Source: Cornus controversa (taxonomy: Eukaryota; Streptophyta; Magnoliopsida; Cornales; Cornaceae). From it: 64,000 nt of DNA. Below the pieces are notes generated by a model. That model saw nothing but the letters and a program-made list of their open reading frames with translations, ran no database searches and was not told where the DNA came from. The translations under genes and the position numbers were made by a program. The stretch is taken from positions 61,632,033 through 61,696,032 of the forward strand of contig CM048845.1 in assembly GCA_026545225.1 (NCBI GenBank), read 5' to 3'. Positions 21,362 through 34,596 of the stretch are shown in pieces; positions within the stretch are counted from its first letter, which is position 1, and each line of letters starts with the position of its first letter.

Positions 21362-22160
21362 TTGATGTACCTCCAAGGAGTACCAGATGAAATTATGTGC
21401 AGAGCATTTCCTACTACATTGAAAGGTTCTACCCGATCATGGTTTAATAGCTTGAAGCTTGCGTCTATACATTTCTTCAAAGAGCTGAGCCAGTTGTTTG
21501 TGAGCAACTTCATTGCTACTCGAAGGCATTGGAAGCCTGCCACCCATCTCTTGAACGTGAGGCAAACTAAGAGGGAATCATTACGAGACTGCATCAACCG
21601 GATTAACAGGGGGATGTTACAGGTCGATGCTTTGGATGACAAGGTATTACTATGTTCGTAGGGGGCCTGCTGCCCTCGAAATTCTCGTACTCAATTTCCA
21701 AACATCCTCCAAAGAGTATGTCTGAGCTACTTATGAAGGCTAAAAAGTACATGAATGTTGAGGATGCTCTAGATGCATGGAGGAAAAAAGGAGATGGTGA
21801 CAGAAAGGCAGATAGGAAAAGGGGAGGACAGTCCAAAAAAGAGGAGAAAGATCCCAAGTATGGTAGGATATCGCAAAAGGAGAGCGATAAGTCATCGCAT
21901 CATGATAAGAGATTCAATTTTATCCCTTTGAATACATCAATAAGTCAAATCCTCCTCTATATTCAAGATGACCTGATAGTGACATGGCCCCCAAAGTTAA
22001 GAACAGATCCCTCTAAGAGGTCCCGCAACAAATACTGCAGATTTTATTGTGACCATGGGCATGATACAGATGAGTGCATAAAATTGAAAAAGCAAAGTGA
22101 AAGTATAATTCGTAGAGGCCATCTACATAGATTTGTGGTCGGAGATTTGAAAATTGTTCT
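21362..22160 (+). pseudogene. Ty3/gypsy gag fragment (Tat-like), frameshifted
   Basis: Two overlapping frames together give a gypsy gag: MCRAFPTTLKGSTRSWFNSL and FKELSQLFVSNFIATRR in the first (21362-21660), then a shift near 21640 into LPSKFSYSISKHPPKSMSEL, a Lys-rich spacer and a zinc knuckle-like YCRFYCDHGHDTDEC (second frame, to about 22150). The order is that of Tat-type gag. There is no start region, protease or pol. It breaks off at about 22160 where copia-type 3' sequence begins, so this is a chimeric junction left by deletion or recombination. Confidence 0.8.
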
Positions 22161-22169
22161 AATATTTTA

Positions 22170-23480
22170 TTTCATTTGATTTAGTCTAGAAAAATTGTAA
22201 GGTCCTAGTTGATGGGACATATTGTAATTTGATTTTTTTAGTGGATAAGTTATAATTGTTTATAATTGGTTCTATTATGAAATTGTCAAAGGGGGAGATT
22301 CTGACGTATATTTTTGTAATTGGCAATCTTCAGTGTCAAAACTAAACATGATCGAGTTGTAATCTTTGATTTATATTCTTGTCATTGATCATGTAATTAA
22401 AGTCTTAGAGTGAGCATGAAGTTCTACACCAACCATTCAAATGTTCTTCAAAGAATGAAGCTTGAATCTTCGGAAGAAACTATCAATGATCTGAATAAGG
22501 ATTTGATCGATTGAAGTTTCTGAATGGTTTTGATTACTTAAGGACATCGTTAATCAAGTATAAGAGTTACGTAGTCTAGGTAAAGTGATGAGAACATATA
22601 TATTTCAAACCAGGAGGTTCCAACCTTGAAAAATATAGTTTTTGAGCATATTTTCAAATTATTCAAGGTTGAACCGGTCCTGGATTTAAGCTGGACTGGT
22701 CCATGAGGTCTCAGGGCTTGGAATTCTGCAGGTAGAAGCCTGGACCAGTCCAAGGGATAGGCTGGACCGGTCTAAGCCCCCCTGATGGCAGATTTTGGCT
22801 CTGCAGCACTCCTGTTTTAACCGGGACTAAACTCTGAAATTTCCTAAAATGTTGAGACTTGTTTTGAATTAATTTTTAACTTGTTTTACAAGAAAAATTA
22901 TGATTTTTAATCTCTATAAAAATCTCATATAATTTCTCTCTCATTACGCTTTCAATAGACAAGAAATTCATATTCTAAAGAGAGAGAGCTTTGAGATATT
23001 TTCTAGTAGAGAATTTTTTCCTTAATTATTTATTTATATTTATTTGAGAGATCACACATATATACACTATGAGTGATTTAGGCCGTATCTCTCTCTTTGC
23101 TCAATCAACTATTCAAAGACTGTTTCAAAGATTTCTTCTTGATCAAGTTACTGGATTGATTTTTTCTACAACTGTTCGTTGGTGAGGAAGGAGAAGAAGA
23201 TCACACTATAAAAGGGACATAATACTTGCTGAGTGTTCGTGTTCTTTCAGTTACCCTTCTACAAGGATTTTGACGTTAGCCGGGAATCTGTAGCATTCGT
23301 TTACTTTACTGCACTTTATTTATTTACTTGCTGTGTAGGATTACTTAGATTTTTAATTAGACTTAAAATTGGATAATTTAAAAGATTAAGCAGAAAGTGA
23401 GTAAACCTAATACCCCCCTGGTCCCCCCTCTAGGTTTTAAATATAACTTTTGCAGCTGCTTCCGCACCACGCAACTCACA
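22170..23480 (+). mobile_element. 3' end of a copia element: tail, polypurine tract, LTR
   Basis: The LTR at 22302-23480 (1179 bp, TGACG...CTCACA) is a diverged relative of the 1182-bp LTRs at 30214 and 36748, here in plus orientation. It shares TTTGTAATTGGCA near the start, the ACCGGTCC palindromes in the middle (22670-22780) and GCACCACGCAACTCACA at the end. The polypurine tract CAAAGGGGGAGAT at 22287-22299 precedes it, and about 110 bp of 3' internal sequence is left. Upstream lies unrelated gypsy gag; downstream lies LINE sequence. Confidence 0.75.
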
Positions 23481-23483
23481 TCA

Positions 23484-25514
23484 TCTTGTATCACTTCAAC
23501 ATCTTTCACCATCTCAGTTAATGGTGAATTCCATGGATATTTTAAAGGGGTTAAAATATCATCTTAAGTTGATCCTCTATCACCCTTTCTTTTTTTCATT
23601 GTTATGCAAGTTTATTCCTTTATTTTGAATAAAGCCAGCTCCGAAAATAGTGTTTTCAAACATCATTGGAGATGCAAGAAGCTGTCCTTAACCCACTTGA
23701 TTTTTGTTAATGATATCCTGCTTTTTAGTTATGGCAGCCTCTCATCCATCCAAGTTCTCATTTCTGCTATTGACTAGTTTTCATTCCTCTCTGGCCTTCA
23801 GATTAATCAAAGGAAAAGCCACATTTTCTTTTCTGGTATCAGTACTTTAGTTAAATCTAAAATCTTATCTACAATTGGTTTCAAAAAAGGTTCTCTATCT
23901 ATGAGGTACTTAGGGATTCCACTTATCTCTACCAGACTCAATTTGTGGATTGCAAACTTCTCACTAGAAAAATTGGTTCTAAAATCAGCCATTAGACTAG
24001 CAAATGTCTCTCCTTTGTAGGTATGTTGTAGCTCACTATAACTATGCTCTTTAGCACCCACAGATGTACTGGAGTTCCAAGTTTATCCTACCAATAAGCA
24101 CTCTAACAGAGCTCATAAGAACTTTTAGAGCATTCCTATGGTCTGGCACAGAGCTGAAGAAAAAAAGTGCCAAAGTCACTTGGTCTGCAATATGCCTACC
24201 AAAGAAGGCTGGTGGGCTTGGGATCCCTAACCTCCATCTGTGGAATAAACGTGTTCTCAAACATCTTTGAAATTTGCTTGTTGCAAAGGATAACATGTTG
24301 TGAGTGAAGTGGGCCTACACTAATCTACTAAGAGGTAGAAGCATTTGGCAAGTCAAAATACCTGCTCAATGCTCATGGTGCTGGAGAAAATTGCTACAAC
24401 TAAGGCCTGCCATTATACCTCTTGTCAAGCTTTAAATTGGGAATGAGTGCAATTCTAATTTTTAGTTTGATAGTTGGTCTTCTCATGGTCCTCTACACTG
24501 CAAAGTTTCCCATCAACAACTACAAAACTCCCCATTTGACACCAAAATTTACCTCAGTATTTTTATTGATGGCTACACATGGTCCTTTCCCCATCAATCC
24601 TTGCCATCCTTCCACAATTATGCAACAGAACCTCACTCGCAACGCCTTGTCTAAACAAAATGACAGATATAAATGGCTTCCATCCTCATCTAGCAGATTC
24701 TCCATTGCCCAGACTCTTAAAATAATTAATTATCACTGCCCTTCCCTTCCTTGGCATCATCTTATTTGGTCACAACCAACTATCCCAAAACATAATTTTA
24801 TTCTATGGTTGGCCTCCCATAATCATCTTTCCACCCTTGATAGGAGTTCAATGAGCTTTTTGATTTCACCAAATATATGCTCGCTTTGTTCAGTTTGTCC
24901 AGAGTCACATGAACCTATTTTTTCATTGTTGGTTTGTCACCCCTCATTTGGGCATTTATACAATCACGTTGTGGCTCTAATATCCAACCATCATCTTAGG
25001 GAGTTCAGCACTGGAAAGGTGGGCCAATCAACTATAAAGCCACCATTTGCAAATTGTCTCTTGCTTTTGCTGTGTACAATGTTTGGCGTGAGAGAAATCA
25101 GAGGATTCTCTAGTGGAAATCTCTCTCTTGAAAAATGGTTCTTCAAATGACTCTTCATTCTATTAGACTAAAACTGGTGTCCTTTCCCATCTCTGATTCT
25201 CCCACTGTGAGACATATCGTTAGTGAATGGGAATTGCGCCCTTGTGTTCTTCGTTCTCCGTCGAGACCACCTACTAACAGAAATGCAGGGCACGATCCTG
25301 CTAAGTTCAGTGTTGCCAGAATATGGGACCTTCCAACAGTCATGGTTTTCCAAATCGATCTATAATAGACCTCCTTCCAATCGGGTATAGGTCTGGTCTT
25401 TCAGTTTCACTTTGTCTCTATCCCATTGGGCATTGATTGCCTTTTCGCAAATTTCCTTTTGGGCCTCTACAATTACATTTTTTATACAATTAATTAAACT
25501 TTCAAAAAAAAAAA
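23484..25514 (+). pseudogene. truncated L1-type LINE (RT and zf-RVT remnant)
   Basis: Plus-strand frames, broken by many stops, spell a plant L1 reverse transcriptase: SVNGEFHGYFKGV, VDPLSPFLFF, THLIFVNDILLFS at about 23690-23735 (the usual FADD is FVND, so a catalytic Asp is lost), then LSMRYLGIPL. An open stretch near 24750-24980 matches the zf-RVT region (HNFILWLASHNHLSTLDR and CSLCSVCPESHEP). A run of about 13 A at 25502-25514 marks the 3' end. The 5' end is cut at the copia LTR border. It is inactive. Confidence 0.8.
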
Positions 25515-25971
25515 AATTTGTAAATAGAACACTTTGTTGGTTCACTGGACATTCAAACTATTAGATGCAAAACAAGCCAGCTTTTGATTTATTTTTTTAA
25601 ACCCTTTTACTTCTTCGTTTCTTTTCCAACATAAATTAACCCTTTTTACTTCTTTTGTTCCTTCTTCATGAATGTGATACGTACAGAATTGAGTTGGTTC
25701 ACGTTGTCTATCATGCGTACATGACCTTTTGTCACGAGAAGAGTTGGTGTCAAGTTGGAGGTGATGGAACGTGAAATTTTTTATTTTTAATCTTTTGTCG
25801 ACACACTAGAGAACATCTTTAGATCTTATCTATGTTATGCTAAGATGGTGGCAGTTTTAGAATAGACTTGTTATTAGCATAAATGCTCGTTAAAAGAGTT
25901 TTGCATTACATTTTATTCAATGATATGCATCATTTGCATTTAGTAGTTGTTGTTTGTTCTTTAACATAATA
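25515..25971. other. AT-rich spacer
   Basis: Sequence between the LINE tail and the Helitron end; nothing recognised. The A at 25971 would be the host base of the Helitron A|T target. Confidence 0.4.
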
Positions 25972-25998
25972 CTAGCGTATTGCCCGTGCCTGCGGCAC
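25972..25998 (-). other. Helitron 3' terminus
   Basis: Minus strand: GTGCC-GCA-GGCAC hairpin, then GGGCAATACG and CTAG, followed by host T. This is the canonical Helitron 3' structure (short GC hairpin about 10 nt before CTRR). Confidence 0.85.
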
Positions 25999-26499
25999 TA
26001 TAAAAAAAATTATTGGACTGAAATAGAAACTGATTTTATATCATCAACATGTCAATAAACAAATATTTACAAAACACTATTTCAATTAGCTACTGTTTAC
26101 AAAAAATACAATGACCACGCGTCTCCTTCTTCTCTATGTCTTTAAAGATGAAGCATAAATTTTCTTCACTACCGAGAAGAATATCCTTGCGTCAATATGA
26201 ATGTACGTCGCTTTCAGAAAAGGACTATGTACAACAATCTACAAAATATATAACATTATATTATATGAACATTATGTAAAAAATAATAACTTAGAGTAAA
26301 CACAAAAATGAATTACCTCATTACATCCCCAATTGCGTAGTGAAGATGAATTCATATATTGGAGTTTTCTTACAACAGCATCCCAGTCCTACAAAGTTAT
26401 ATTGGATAACACACTTTGATTTGAACACTATAATAAAACTTTTGGGTAGACAATATTTGTTGTAGAATGCAGACCGTTGTCTGGAAGAATGATACTTAT

Positions 26500-28030
26500 A
26501 CATTCAGAACTGATGCATCTAGACAGTGCAACATATAAACTGCCCATGACTAAAAACTGGTGTGCTTAAATCAACCCCAACAAATTGAACAGTCTGTCCT
26601 TGAGATTTATTAATGGTCATTGCATAGGCCAGTCGAGTAGGAAATTGACGTCTTGTCCTTTTAATGGACAATTTTGAAGAGGATGGTGTCAAGGATATTA
26701 TTGGAATAAAGACAAATTACCACATTTATCTCCTGTCAGAATCTGTGCTTCAATTACGCGATGTGCACACTTGACAACCATCAGTCGTGTGCCATTGCAT
26801 AGGCCATCCTTGGGAGTAATGTTCCTCAACAACATAATCGGGCATCCTACTTTCAAATTTAGCTTAAAGGGTGGTAACCCTGAAGGATCTAATGAGTTTA
26901 AAAATTTATTAGGATATCGATTAGTAGTGGTTCGATCTACTAACTCATCTTCCAATATTTTGTTAGCTGCAAAATAAGTAACCGTCTCCCCAGGAAATAT
27001 ATTTAATGCAACATTATTGATAGTAGTAACATTATCATTTCAGACAGAAATAATTGTACGCTCATTTAAAAAATTTGGTGTAACTGTATCCGCAACACTC
27101 AACTCTGGATAAACTGCACATAGTAAGTCATTTAAATTCCTGCACTTTCGTATTGTCTACGGAAGTTTTATATTTTCTTGTGGGTTTGATCCAATCTAAA
27201 AAAAAAATTTATTAAGGTGGGATGTCAAAAAATAACACGCTACTAAAATTATTAAAAACTTGTATGTTTTCAAAAATATTACCTTCGTAAAGAAATTTGA
27301 AAAGTTCGCATTTGCAGTGTCTATGCTATTCAGGCGCATGTTCAAATTCAAAATTAGAACGTGTACCTGATTCCAGAGTCTGAAGAGTCTCAAAGTTGCG
27401 CCCACAATTTCCTCACGGGTGCCCTTTTGTATAACTGGTAAGGTCTGCCTGAAATCTTCGCCAAGAACAACAGTAATACCTCCAAATGGCTTCTCATTAT
27501 AGCAAATATCCTGAAGAGTGCGATCAATAGCTTCCACACAATACCTGTGTTGCATAGGGACTTCATCCCAAATTATTAGTTTCGTTTCCCTAAACAACTC
27601 TACATACAACGATTGCTTTGTAAACCCACAAATTGAATTTCCAACACATTTAGTGGAATGCAGAACATAGAATGTGCAATACGACCCCCTACCAATAACA
27701 GAGAAGCAATACAAGATGAAGCAACAATGATAACAATGAGTCCAAGGCTACAACATTTTGTTACAATTGTATTATACAAAAATATCTTTCCTGTTCCAGC
27801 ACCACCACTAAAAAAAAATGTTGTTCCGTCATTTTTGAGAACTGAAAAAGTAATTGCACTATAAGCAGCACATTGTCCATCATTAAGGCGGTCAACATTA
27901 AATTTAACATCTGATTGTTGTACCTCGACTTAAAGTTGATGATGTTCCTAGATAAGTCTGTTTCCAACTATCGTACTCCAATTGCTAGTTGGCAGTGACA
28001 TTGGTGGAAAATACAAAACCATAATCCGTG
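26500..28030 (-). pseudogene. Helitron helicase domain (PIF1-like), broken
   Basis: Minus-strand frames give, in order, Walker [14 protein letters not shown] (about 27770-27815), Walker B region LIIWDEVPM (about 27570), [13 protein letters not shown] (about 27450; GGDFRQ is usual), then [22 protein letters not shown] (about 26830) and [11 protein letters not shown] with [12 protein letters not shown] (about 26560-26620). These are superfamily 1 PIF1 helicase motifs of the Rep/helicase that unwinds DNA in rolling-circle transposition. Several frameshifts and stops separate the pieces, so no full protein can be made. Confidence 0.88.
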
Positions 28031-30213
28031 ATTCAAGACTCAATTGGATTGGGAATCGCAAAGTCTTTAGAAATTATGCAAGCAAGATCATCACACATTT
28101 GCATTGAAAATTTATTCCATAACACATGCGGTTGTAGTGGGGAGCAGTGTGTCAAAATAACACAGAACAAACTTCTCAACTGACGTCCATTTTTTATGGT
28201 TGCTGCTTCATTAAGGCATTGCACCCATTCTTCATCGTCTTCCAGAAGTCCCCTTCAACACATACAGATTTGAATGTTTCGTGCAATATATTGTTGACGG
28301 TCTTTAAACATTCAAAGGATCGCGGTCCTTTAACAACAATAAGTAGCAAATGCAAGTAAAATCTCTCACCTTCATTGGGGTTAGCAAAGTACATTCTACC
28401 AATGACAAATCCCCTCTGTCTTTTTGTCCACTTCTTTTCTTGAATGTGCCATACATAATGTTAGGGAAATTCTTGATAAGTAAATGCGTGGGCATCTGCA
28501 TTGGCAGCACAACATGCAAAAAAACCAGTAAGAGTTGACACTATAGCCTTAGCCCGTTCCATGATCTTATGCATTGAGTCAGCTTGATTGTAAACAACTT
28601 GATATTTGTTAGGTAAATGAAGTTGTAATCTCACAACATTTGGAAGTTCCTCGTGCATCAGATTGCCAAATATTCGCCAAGCAGCTTCTGACGGCCCGAT
28701 GTACCTTACATCAAAGTATTGCTGAATCTCATCTACGCTGCCCAAAATCATTGTTGTACGATCATGGCCCTTGTAAATATACTTGTGAATATATTTTACA
28801 CATCTCAATCCCGTATAAACTTCCACATTGATATGATAGTTGAACATTCTAGACAAATACAGATTATATAGCACATCTCTTTTATCAACATCATGTCCCC
28901 TCACAGAATAAACGTGACCATCATTGCGTCGTCTATATAGCGAGTATCCATCTTAGTCCATACTTGTTTCTTCTGAAAATTATTTAGGGTACCTCTTAGT
29001 GCATTTACCATTTCCATACACGATGCGTGTGGATTTCGAGTATCACACGGTCCATGAACCATACAACTTTTGATAGTTTCAAAAACTGTGGGATCTTCAT
29101 TTGGATATGGAAATTCAGATAACACAATTTAATCCACCTGAGCACATGTTCGAATTTTGCTTCGACCTTCAAGGAATATAAGTAAATACATGTGTGGCAA
29201 CCCCTATTTTTGAAATTCAATGGTGAAAACATGGCCAACTTTTTTTCCAAACACCTTCTTATTATCTAACTCCATCATTAGAGCGTGTTGCTTCAATTCA
29301 AAAACACAGGTAACTAAATCAGGATGATCAATGGCCTGTTGATGTGGTAATAAAGCTGAAGTAATTTTATGCCAGTTAGGATTTGCAGTCATTGTAAGGA
29401 AGATATCTGGATGTTGATTGTACCGAGTAATTGCCATTGAATCTTGAAAGATCTCAAACATATGTCTTGGACTACCCCTGAATGAAGAAGGCAAAACTAT
29501 TTGTTGCCTAACTTGATATGGTTCGAATCCATCTTCAAAAATATCTGCTAGACCCTCGTAGAGTTCTCAACGAAGTTTAGGCTGATTTAGCTTGTAGTAC
29601 GTCAGTCTATTTTGCTCAATAGCGGCCCAAACATCTACAATGAACTCCTAAAATAATTTTTGCCTCTTAAAATGGTTGAGTACTCAGACGAACGTTCAAA
29701 CAAATAATAAACATAGAACTGTAACTGGGTAAGTTTATTAGTTATATGTCTCCCATCTAGGATGTTCCACTCTTTTAACTCAGGTTCCCATCTAAGCTCA
29801 CCGTAAAGGAACAACAAAACATAATGCAAAGGCAAATAAGCAGGGTGACATTCACTAACTCGCATCAATTCATTATTTCCTCTCAAGCGCATAACAATAT
29901 CTCTCATTCCCCTGACTTGAATTTCATCTCCTGGTAATATAACTGCAACCTCATTCGTTGTCGGCAGATTATACCTACGTCCATCTGCTGTTGAAGATGG
30001 AGAGTAATGAAGATAGGCAGGTATATTTTGGTCTGCTGAATTCAATTGCTCTAGTATTGCAAATGCTTGATGGAATTTTTTTGAAAATGCGTTATACTGT
30101 AACAAATTTTTTTGAATATCTTCAAGAACATCCCTCTTTAGATGCAAATTTTTATGACTATGAATGTCTAAAGCCGCTTCAGGGTCATAAATGTACAACT
30201 GAGCATAACTTGC
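28031..30213 (-). pseudogene. Helitron Rep (HUH nuclease) region, broken
   Basis: From 30198 downward: YIYDPEAALD and the N-terminal Helitron-like region, then LPSSFRGSPRHMFEIFQDSM and DIFLTMTANPNW (29.3-29.5 kb). The HUH site follows at 29186-29194 and reads His-Met-Tyr instead of His-x-His, with a TAG at 29204-29206 just before it. The catalytic tyrosine region KYIHKYIYKGHDR is at about 28740-28800 with both tyrosines kept. Loss of the second HUH histidine plus stops means the nuclease is dead. The piece is cut at 30213 by the copia insertion and continues at 37935. Confidence 0.88.
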
Positions 30214-31395
30214 TGTGAGTTGCGCAGTACAGAAGCGGTTGTAAAAAGTATTTTAGAACCTAGAGGGGGGTGAATAGGATCACTTGCTCGTTTGCTTAAT
30301 TTTTAATTAATTCAATTTTAAGTCCAATTAATCAAACAATTAAAGCAAGCAAATAAATAACGTGCAAGTAAAGAAAAGAATGCACCAGATATACGTGGAA
30401 ACCCAAGGCGGGAAAAATCTCAGAGGGAGGCAGCACGCCTGAGGGAACCAATTCACTATGATGAAGCGAAGTAGAATAGACTCTGTCTTACTCTCACACC
30501 CCTCTTCACTCTGTCAAGGATCTGATGCGAAACACCTCAGGCTTATGATTGCGACAACACGTCCAACTGCTGCAGACTTCCGGCTAACGTCACCACCCTT
30601 ATAGAAAGGTTGTTGGAAGAACCAAAATACTCAGCAAGTATTTTGTTCCCTTCGTAGTGCAATCTGGTCACCTTTCTTCCTCAACAAGCAAGCAAGCGAA
30701 GAACCTTCAATCCAATGTTCTGATCAGCAAATCGATTTGATGCAGTCTCTGAGCAGCTAATCAGAAGTAGAACACCATCCTAAAAATCACTCATCTAGTA
30801 TGGATGTGTGTTCTTAAAAATATATAAACCCTAATTATTATGTATATACTTTCTCTCTAAAAATAATATTCCAGGGCCTCTTTTGTAGAGAAAATATGAA
30901 TACATATATATAGGCAAGGAAGTCCTAATTCTACTTGGAAAAGAAGTTGAATACCAAAATAGAACTTTCCTAGAAGTTTCAAACCCAATAGGAATCAGAA
31001 TTTCCGTCAAAATCTATTTCCTATTTGGAACAGGCTAAGTGGGACCGGTGCCAAATAAATAGGACCGGTGGGACTTTTTGAAAACCTACAGAAACTAAAC
31101 TGCCGAGAAAAGTTAGACCAATCCTAAATATTGGGGACCGGTCCTACTTTGAAAAACCCTAAAATTTTTATTTAAACCCTGATTTTTCAAAATAGGCTCG
31201 GAACTAAAAAGTGAAGAGTGTCCTCACCATACTTACCTGTACTCTATGGTGTTCATACTGATTTGTCGACTTCCATGCACTTGAGTGTCAGCTCGAAGAT
31301 GTCGATGATCGATACAAAGAATAATCCAAAAATTACAACTCTACCAATCAGGTTTTGATCACCAAAATATGCCAATTACAAATTTATATCTCACA
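30214..31395 (-). repeat. copia 3' LTR
   Basis: 1182 bp. It contains the ACCGGT palindromes at 31041-31070 and 31133-31144 that recur at 33355-33453. The TSD base run CTTGC precedes it. Confidence 0.9.
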
Positions 31396-31408
31396 GTCTC
31401 CCCCTTTG
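31396..31408 (-). other. copia polypurine tract
   Basis: Minus strand CAAAGGGGGAGAC directly before the 3' LTR; the same tract occurs in the plus-strand relative at 22287. Confidence 0.85.
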
Positions 31409-31952
31409 GCAATTTCGTGACAAAACCACCAAGATAATTATAACCTAACCCATTGAAAAAATTAGATTACAATGTTTGCCCAAAAATACATAGAAATAAA
31501 GAACTGATCAACAGAAGCTTCACTTGTGTGTTTAAGATGGTTAGAGTAAAAACCTGTTGTACCTGCACATCTCTTAAACAACACAACCTGTGAAAAACTT
31601 AATAAAGAAATATAATCATATATCAATATCTCCCCTTAATCTGATAAATATATCTCCCCCTTTGTCAAAGAACCTCATCTCACATCCTATGCATATAACA
31701 GTATCATATCTCCCCCTTTTTGGAACAAATTGACAAAGAATTAGTAAAGAGATTTAGATAAACAGAGAAATCATGAAGCACATAGAAGATAATAATGAAA
31801 CAAAAATAATCATCATCACTGATCAAATAAATATCCAAAATATATCAGTTGATGGAATAAATAGAACATAACAAAAATAAATATCTAGACATCAAGGATA
31901 AATCAATCAACAACAGTCTAGAACAAAAGATATTAAGACCTAAAGTCTAAGT

Positions 31953-33044
31953 CTAGTCAGCCTCATCAACAGACTCATCAGAAACAGCAGGGTCAAGCTT
32001 GTCAATCCTAGCATCTAAGCGATCGAACCCTTGCTGAATGAACCTGGGAACTTGGTTCATCTGATTGGCTGTCACGGGTGTGTTAGTCGCAGGAAGTTGG
32101 AAAACTCCTCGACCCCCAGACACAGCCTGTCCAGCTCCTTGACTAAGTTAATAGGCCTTTCTGTCCTTCTCCTTCTTGTTTATCGAGCGAGTAATTGATG
32201 TGGCATCAATCATCCCTTTCAGTTTCTCAATATCAGCTCTCTCTGGAATACGAACCCTAGCATCCCTCAAAATAGCCATCACTATCTGTGGAAAAGGTAA
32301 TGCTGAAGAAGACCTAGAATGTCGAGTGGCTAAGATCATGGTACGCATGATTATTGTGGGAAGATTGATCGGATCTCCTCGAACAATGTGATAACGAATA
32401 TCAGCTCTACTCTTAATCAAATTACCCTTGTGGTCATGAGGATCTAAATTGTATGAGACTATCAAGTTCAAAGCCGAGACCTCATCGGTAAGGTAGAGTG
32501 AAGGCAATCTGTCTACTAGCCGTGGGGCTTCGGGTATGCACAACTCTCTAATCATATCATCCATGCTCGGTCTGTTTGGATCCTCAACTTGATATGGCAA
32601 TACAATGCCATCTTCATTCTCTGCAATACCTAACACATTGGTAATTGTGTCCTTGGTAACCTCAACACGAACGCTATAACATTTAGTCACAAACATTAGG
32701 TCATCCAAGCTTGATGTAATCATATTGCCATAAAAATATCGGACCATGTCGGGCTTTACAATTTCTCTAAGATCACAAAGAGACTCCCAACCATTGTCTT
32801 CAAAGTATTGCACAAAATCCATCTCCCATTTGTGCTTAATTATTGCAAGATTGACTCGCCTTTCAATTCTCATAGCCCGGCACCCTATGATATTCACAAA
32901 ATTATTGAAATTGAATTCATCCTCAAACATGTCTAGGGTGAATACAATTCGATTTTCATCACTGGTAGATGCCTCAGTACGTCCCCTCTTTCGTGCCATA
33001 AGACCCATGATGAATGGGATCAAAAATATAGTCAAGAGTTCCAT
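31953..33044 (-). pseudogene. accessory ORF of the copia element, plant retroelement 'putative transposon protein' family
   Basis: Open from ATG 33044 to a TAA at 32148 (298 residues), then in the same frame for about 64 more codons to TAG 31953; the TAA looks like a CAA-to-TAA change. Met-16 (32999), starting MARKRGR, is an alternative start. Recognisable family blocks, PF20167-like by eye: the basic N-terminus, KHKWEMDFVQYFEDNGWESL, VRYFYGNM, TNVLGI, the PHDHKGNLIKSRADIRYHI segment and ALPFPQIVMAI. The last part (IQQGFDRLDARIDKLD) is heptad-like. The family occurs in the 3' regions of plant LTR elements; its function is unknown. The ORF stands alone between pol-less gag and the polypurine tract. 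Confidence 0.65.
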
Positions 33045-34596
33045 TGAGACTTTTTATTGAACACTTGGTGTGCAAGTGAAAAATCCCCAAATTTCAAATC
33101 AATTTGTTTGCACAATTTCTCCCAAATCCATAATCAATAAACACCAACTCCAATTAGAAAATCCCAATCCTCCAATATCAATCAATCTACAAAGAAATGT
33201 AGAAGAAGAGGTTGCTTGAGTGTTTGAGTGTATGAGAGTGTATGTAGAGCTTGAGAAGAGAAGTAGAGTGTAAGTGTGCATATGAGGACAATAGGCATGT
33301 TAAAGACCAAAGCACGCGCACGCAGATTGTCAAGAATCTGGGCATCCGCTAAGTGCGACCGGTCCTCATATTTGGGGACCGGTCCAACTTCTCTCGGTTC
33401 CTCAGAACCTGCAGAAGTGCGATCAGTGCTCAATAATGGGGATCGGTCCAACTTTGTGAATTATACAAAAATTACACTTTGGACCTCTAATTTACCAAAA
33501 ACACATCTTTTCAATCTGATTTAGCAATTAAGCACATAAAGAGTGAAAAATAAACACAAAATCAAAATAAACATATTTTTGAATTTTTAAAAATTTTTCA
33601 AGAGAAAAATAAAAATAAAACATGAATAATCTCATAAGAATAATCAAAAACATATTTTTCAAAGAATAATATGAGTCCTAAAATTTCTGAAAAATTTCAA
33701 ATATTTATAAATGCTGAATTTTAAAACCCATAATTTATCCATAAAATTCATTCTCAAATCCATGATCAAGACACAACTTCCAACACACAAATATTTATAA
33801 AAATTTAGAAACTCATATAATAAATCCATGTGTGTGTGTGCAATCCAACTTCATCAAAAATTAATGAAATTCCTTTGATCCATCTTCTAAAACATATTGG
33901 ATAATAAGCAAATATAACTACACATGATCAAAAAAAAAATTTCATTAAATTTCATTATTTTTTTTTATTTCTAAGACGGTGGCTTTCACTCTTACGGGCA
34001 GCCAGTTATTTTCCTCAAAACAACTCTTTAATTTTTAAAGATATCTCATTAGAGATTTACATTGTATTGGAAGCTACGAACACATCCCAAAGGTAGCCTT
34101 TTCCATTTGTCTTAGATATTCAGCAAATTTTCTATTTTCTTTTTCTTTTCATGCTGAATAAAAACATATATTTTTTCATTTTTTTTCATTGATCATTTAA
34201 GCTTTCAATGCTACTCATACAATATATTCTAGTCAACTTCACATTAGTTTTCAATCAATTCTCTCAGAGTTGGAGTAGTGCACAAATTATATGGACTCAG
34301 AAGATTTACCTCTAAAAAGAAATAAATACAGCATATTGGTCATCAATGTTTAGATCATAAAATCAAGTACTTTATTCATTTTCAAACTAAGTGTCCCAAT
34401 TATGCATTCACAAATCAAAGTGAAATTAAAAAGAAATATAAAGAAATCACATCATTTCTCAGAAAAATATAATTATCATAATCTCATATGATTATTACTA
34501 AAAATAAACAAAACCTAACCTATAAAAAAATATGGTCCAATGGAAAACAAATAAATGAACATAAGCTCAGTCCATGACCATCAAAGTCCTAATGAC
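33045..34596 (-). other. copia internal non-coding region with LTR-like palindromes
   Basis: No pol sequence is present. At 33355-33453, upstream of the accessory ORF, GCTAAGTGCGACCGGTCC, GGGGACCGGTCCAACTT, ACCTGCAGAA and GGGGATCGGTCCAACTT repeat words of the element's own LTR (31033-31144 and 37566-37680). A CTCATACACTCAAACACTC-type pyrimidine-rich leader follows on the minus strand. Confidence 0.6.

Noticed and set aside
23484..25150. Intact gene encoding a 242-residue protein at 24422-25150
   Set aside because: It is one open frame within LINE zf-RVT sequence whose neighbours are full of stops.
32148..33044. Viral envelope or movement gene in the copia element
   Set aside because: No signal peptide or membrane segments; the blocks fit the plant retroelement accessory family.
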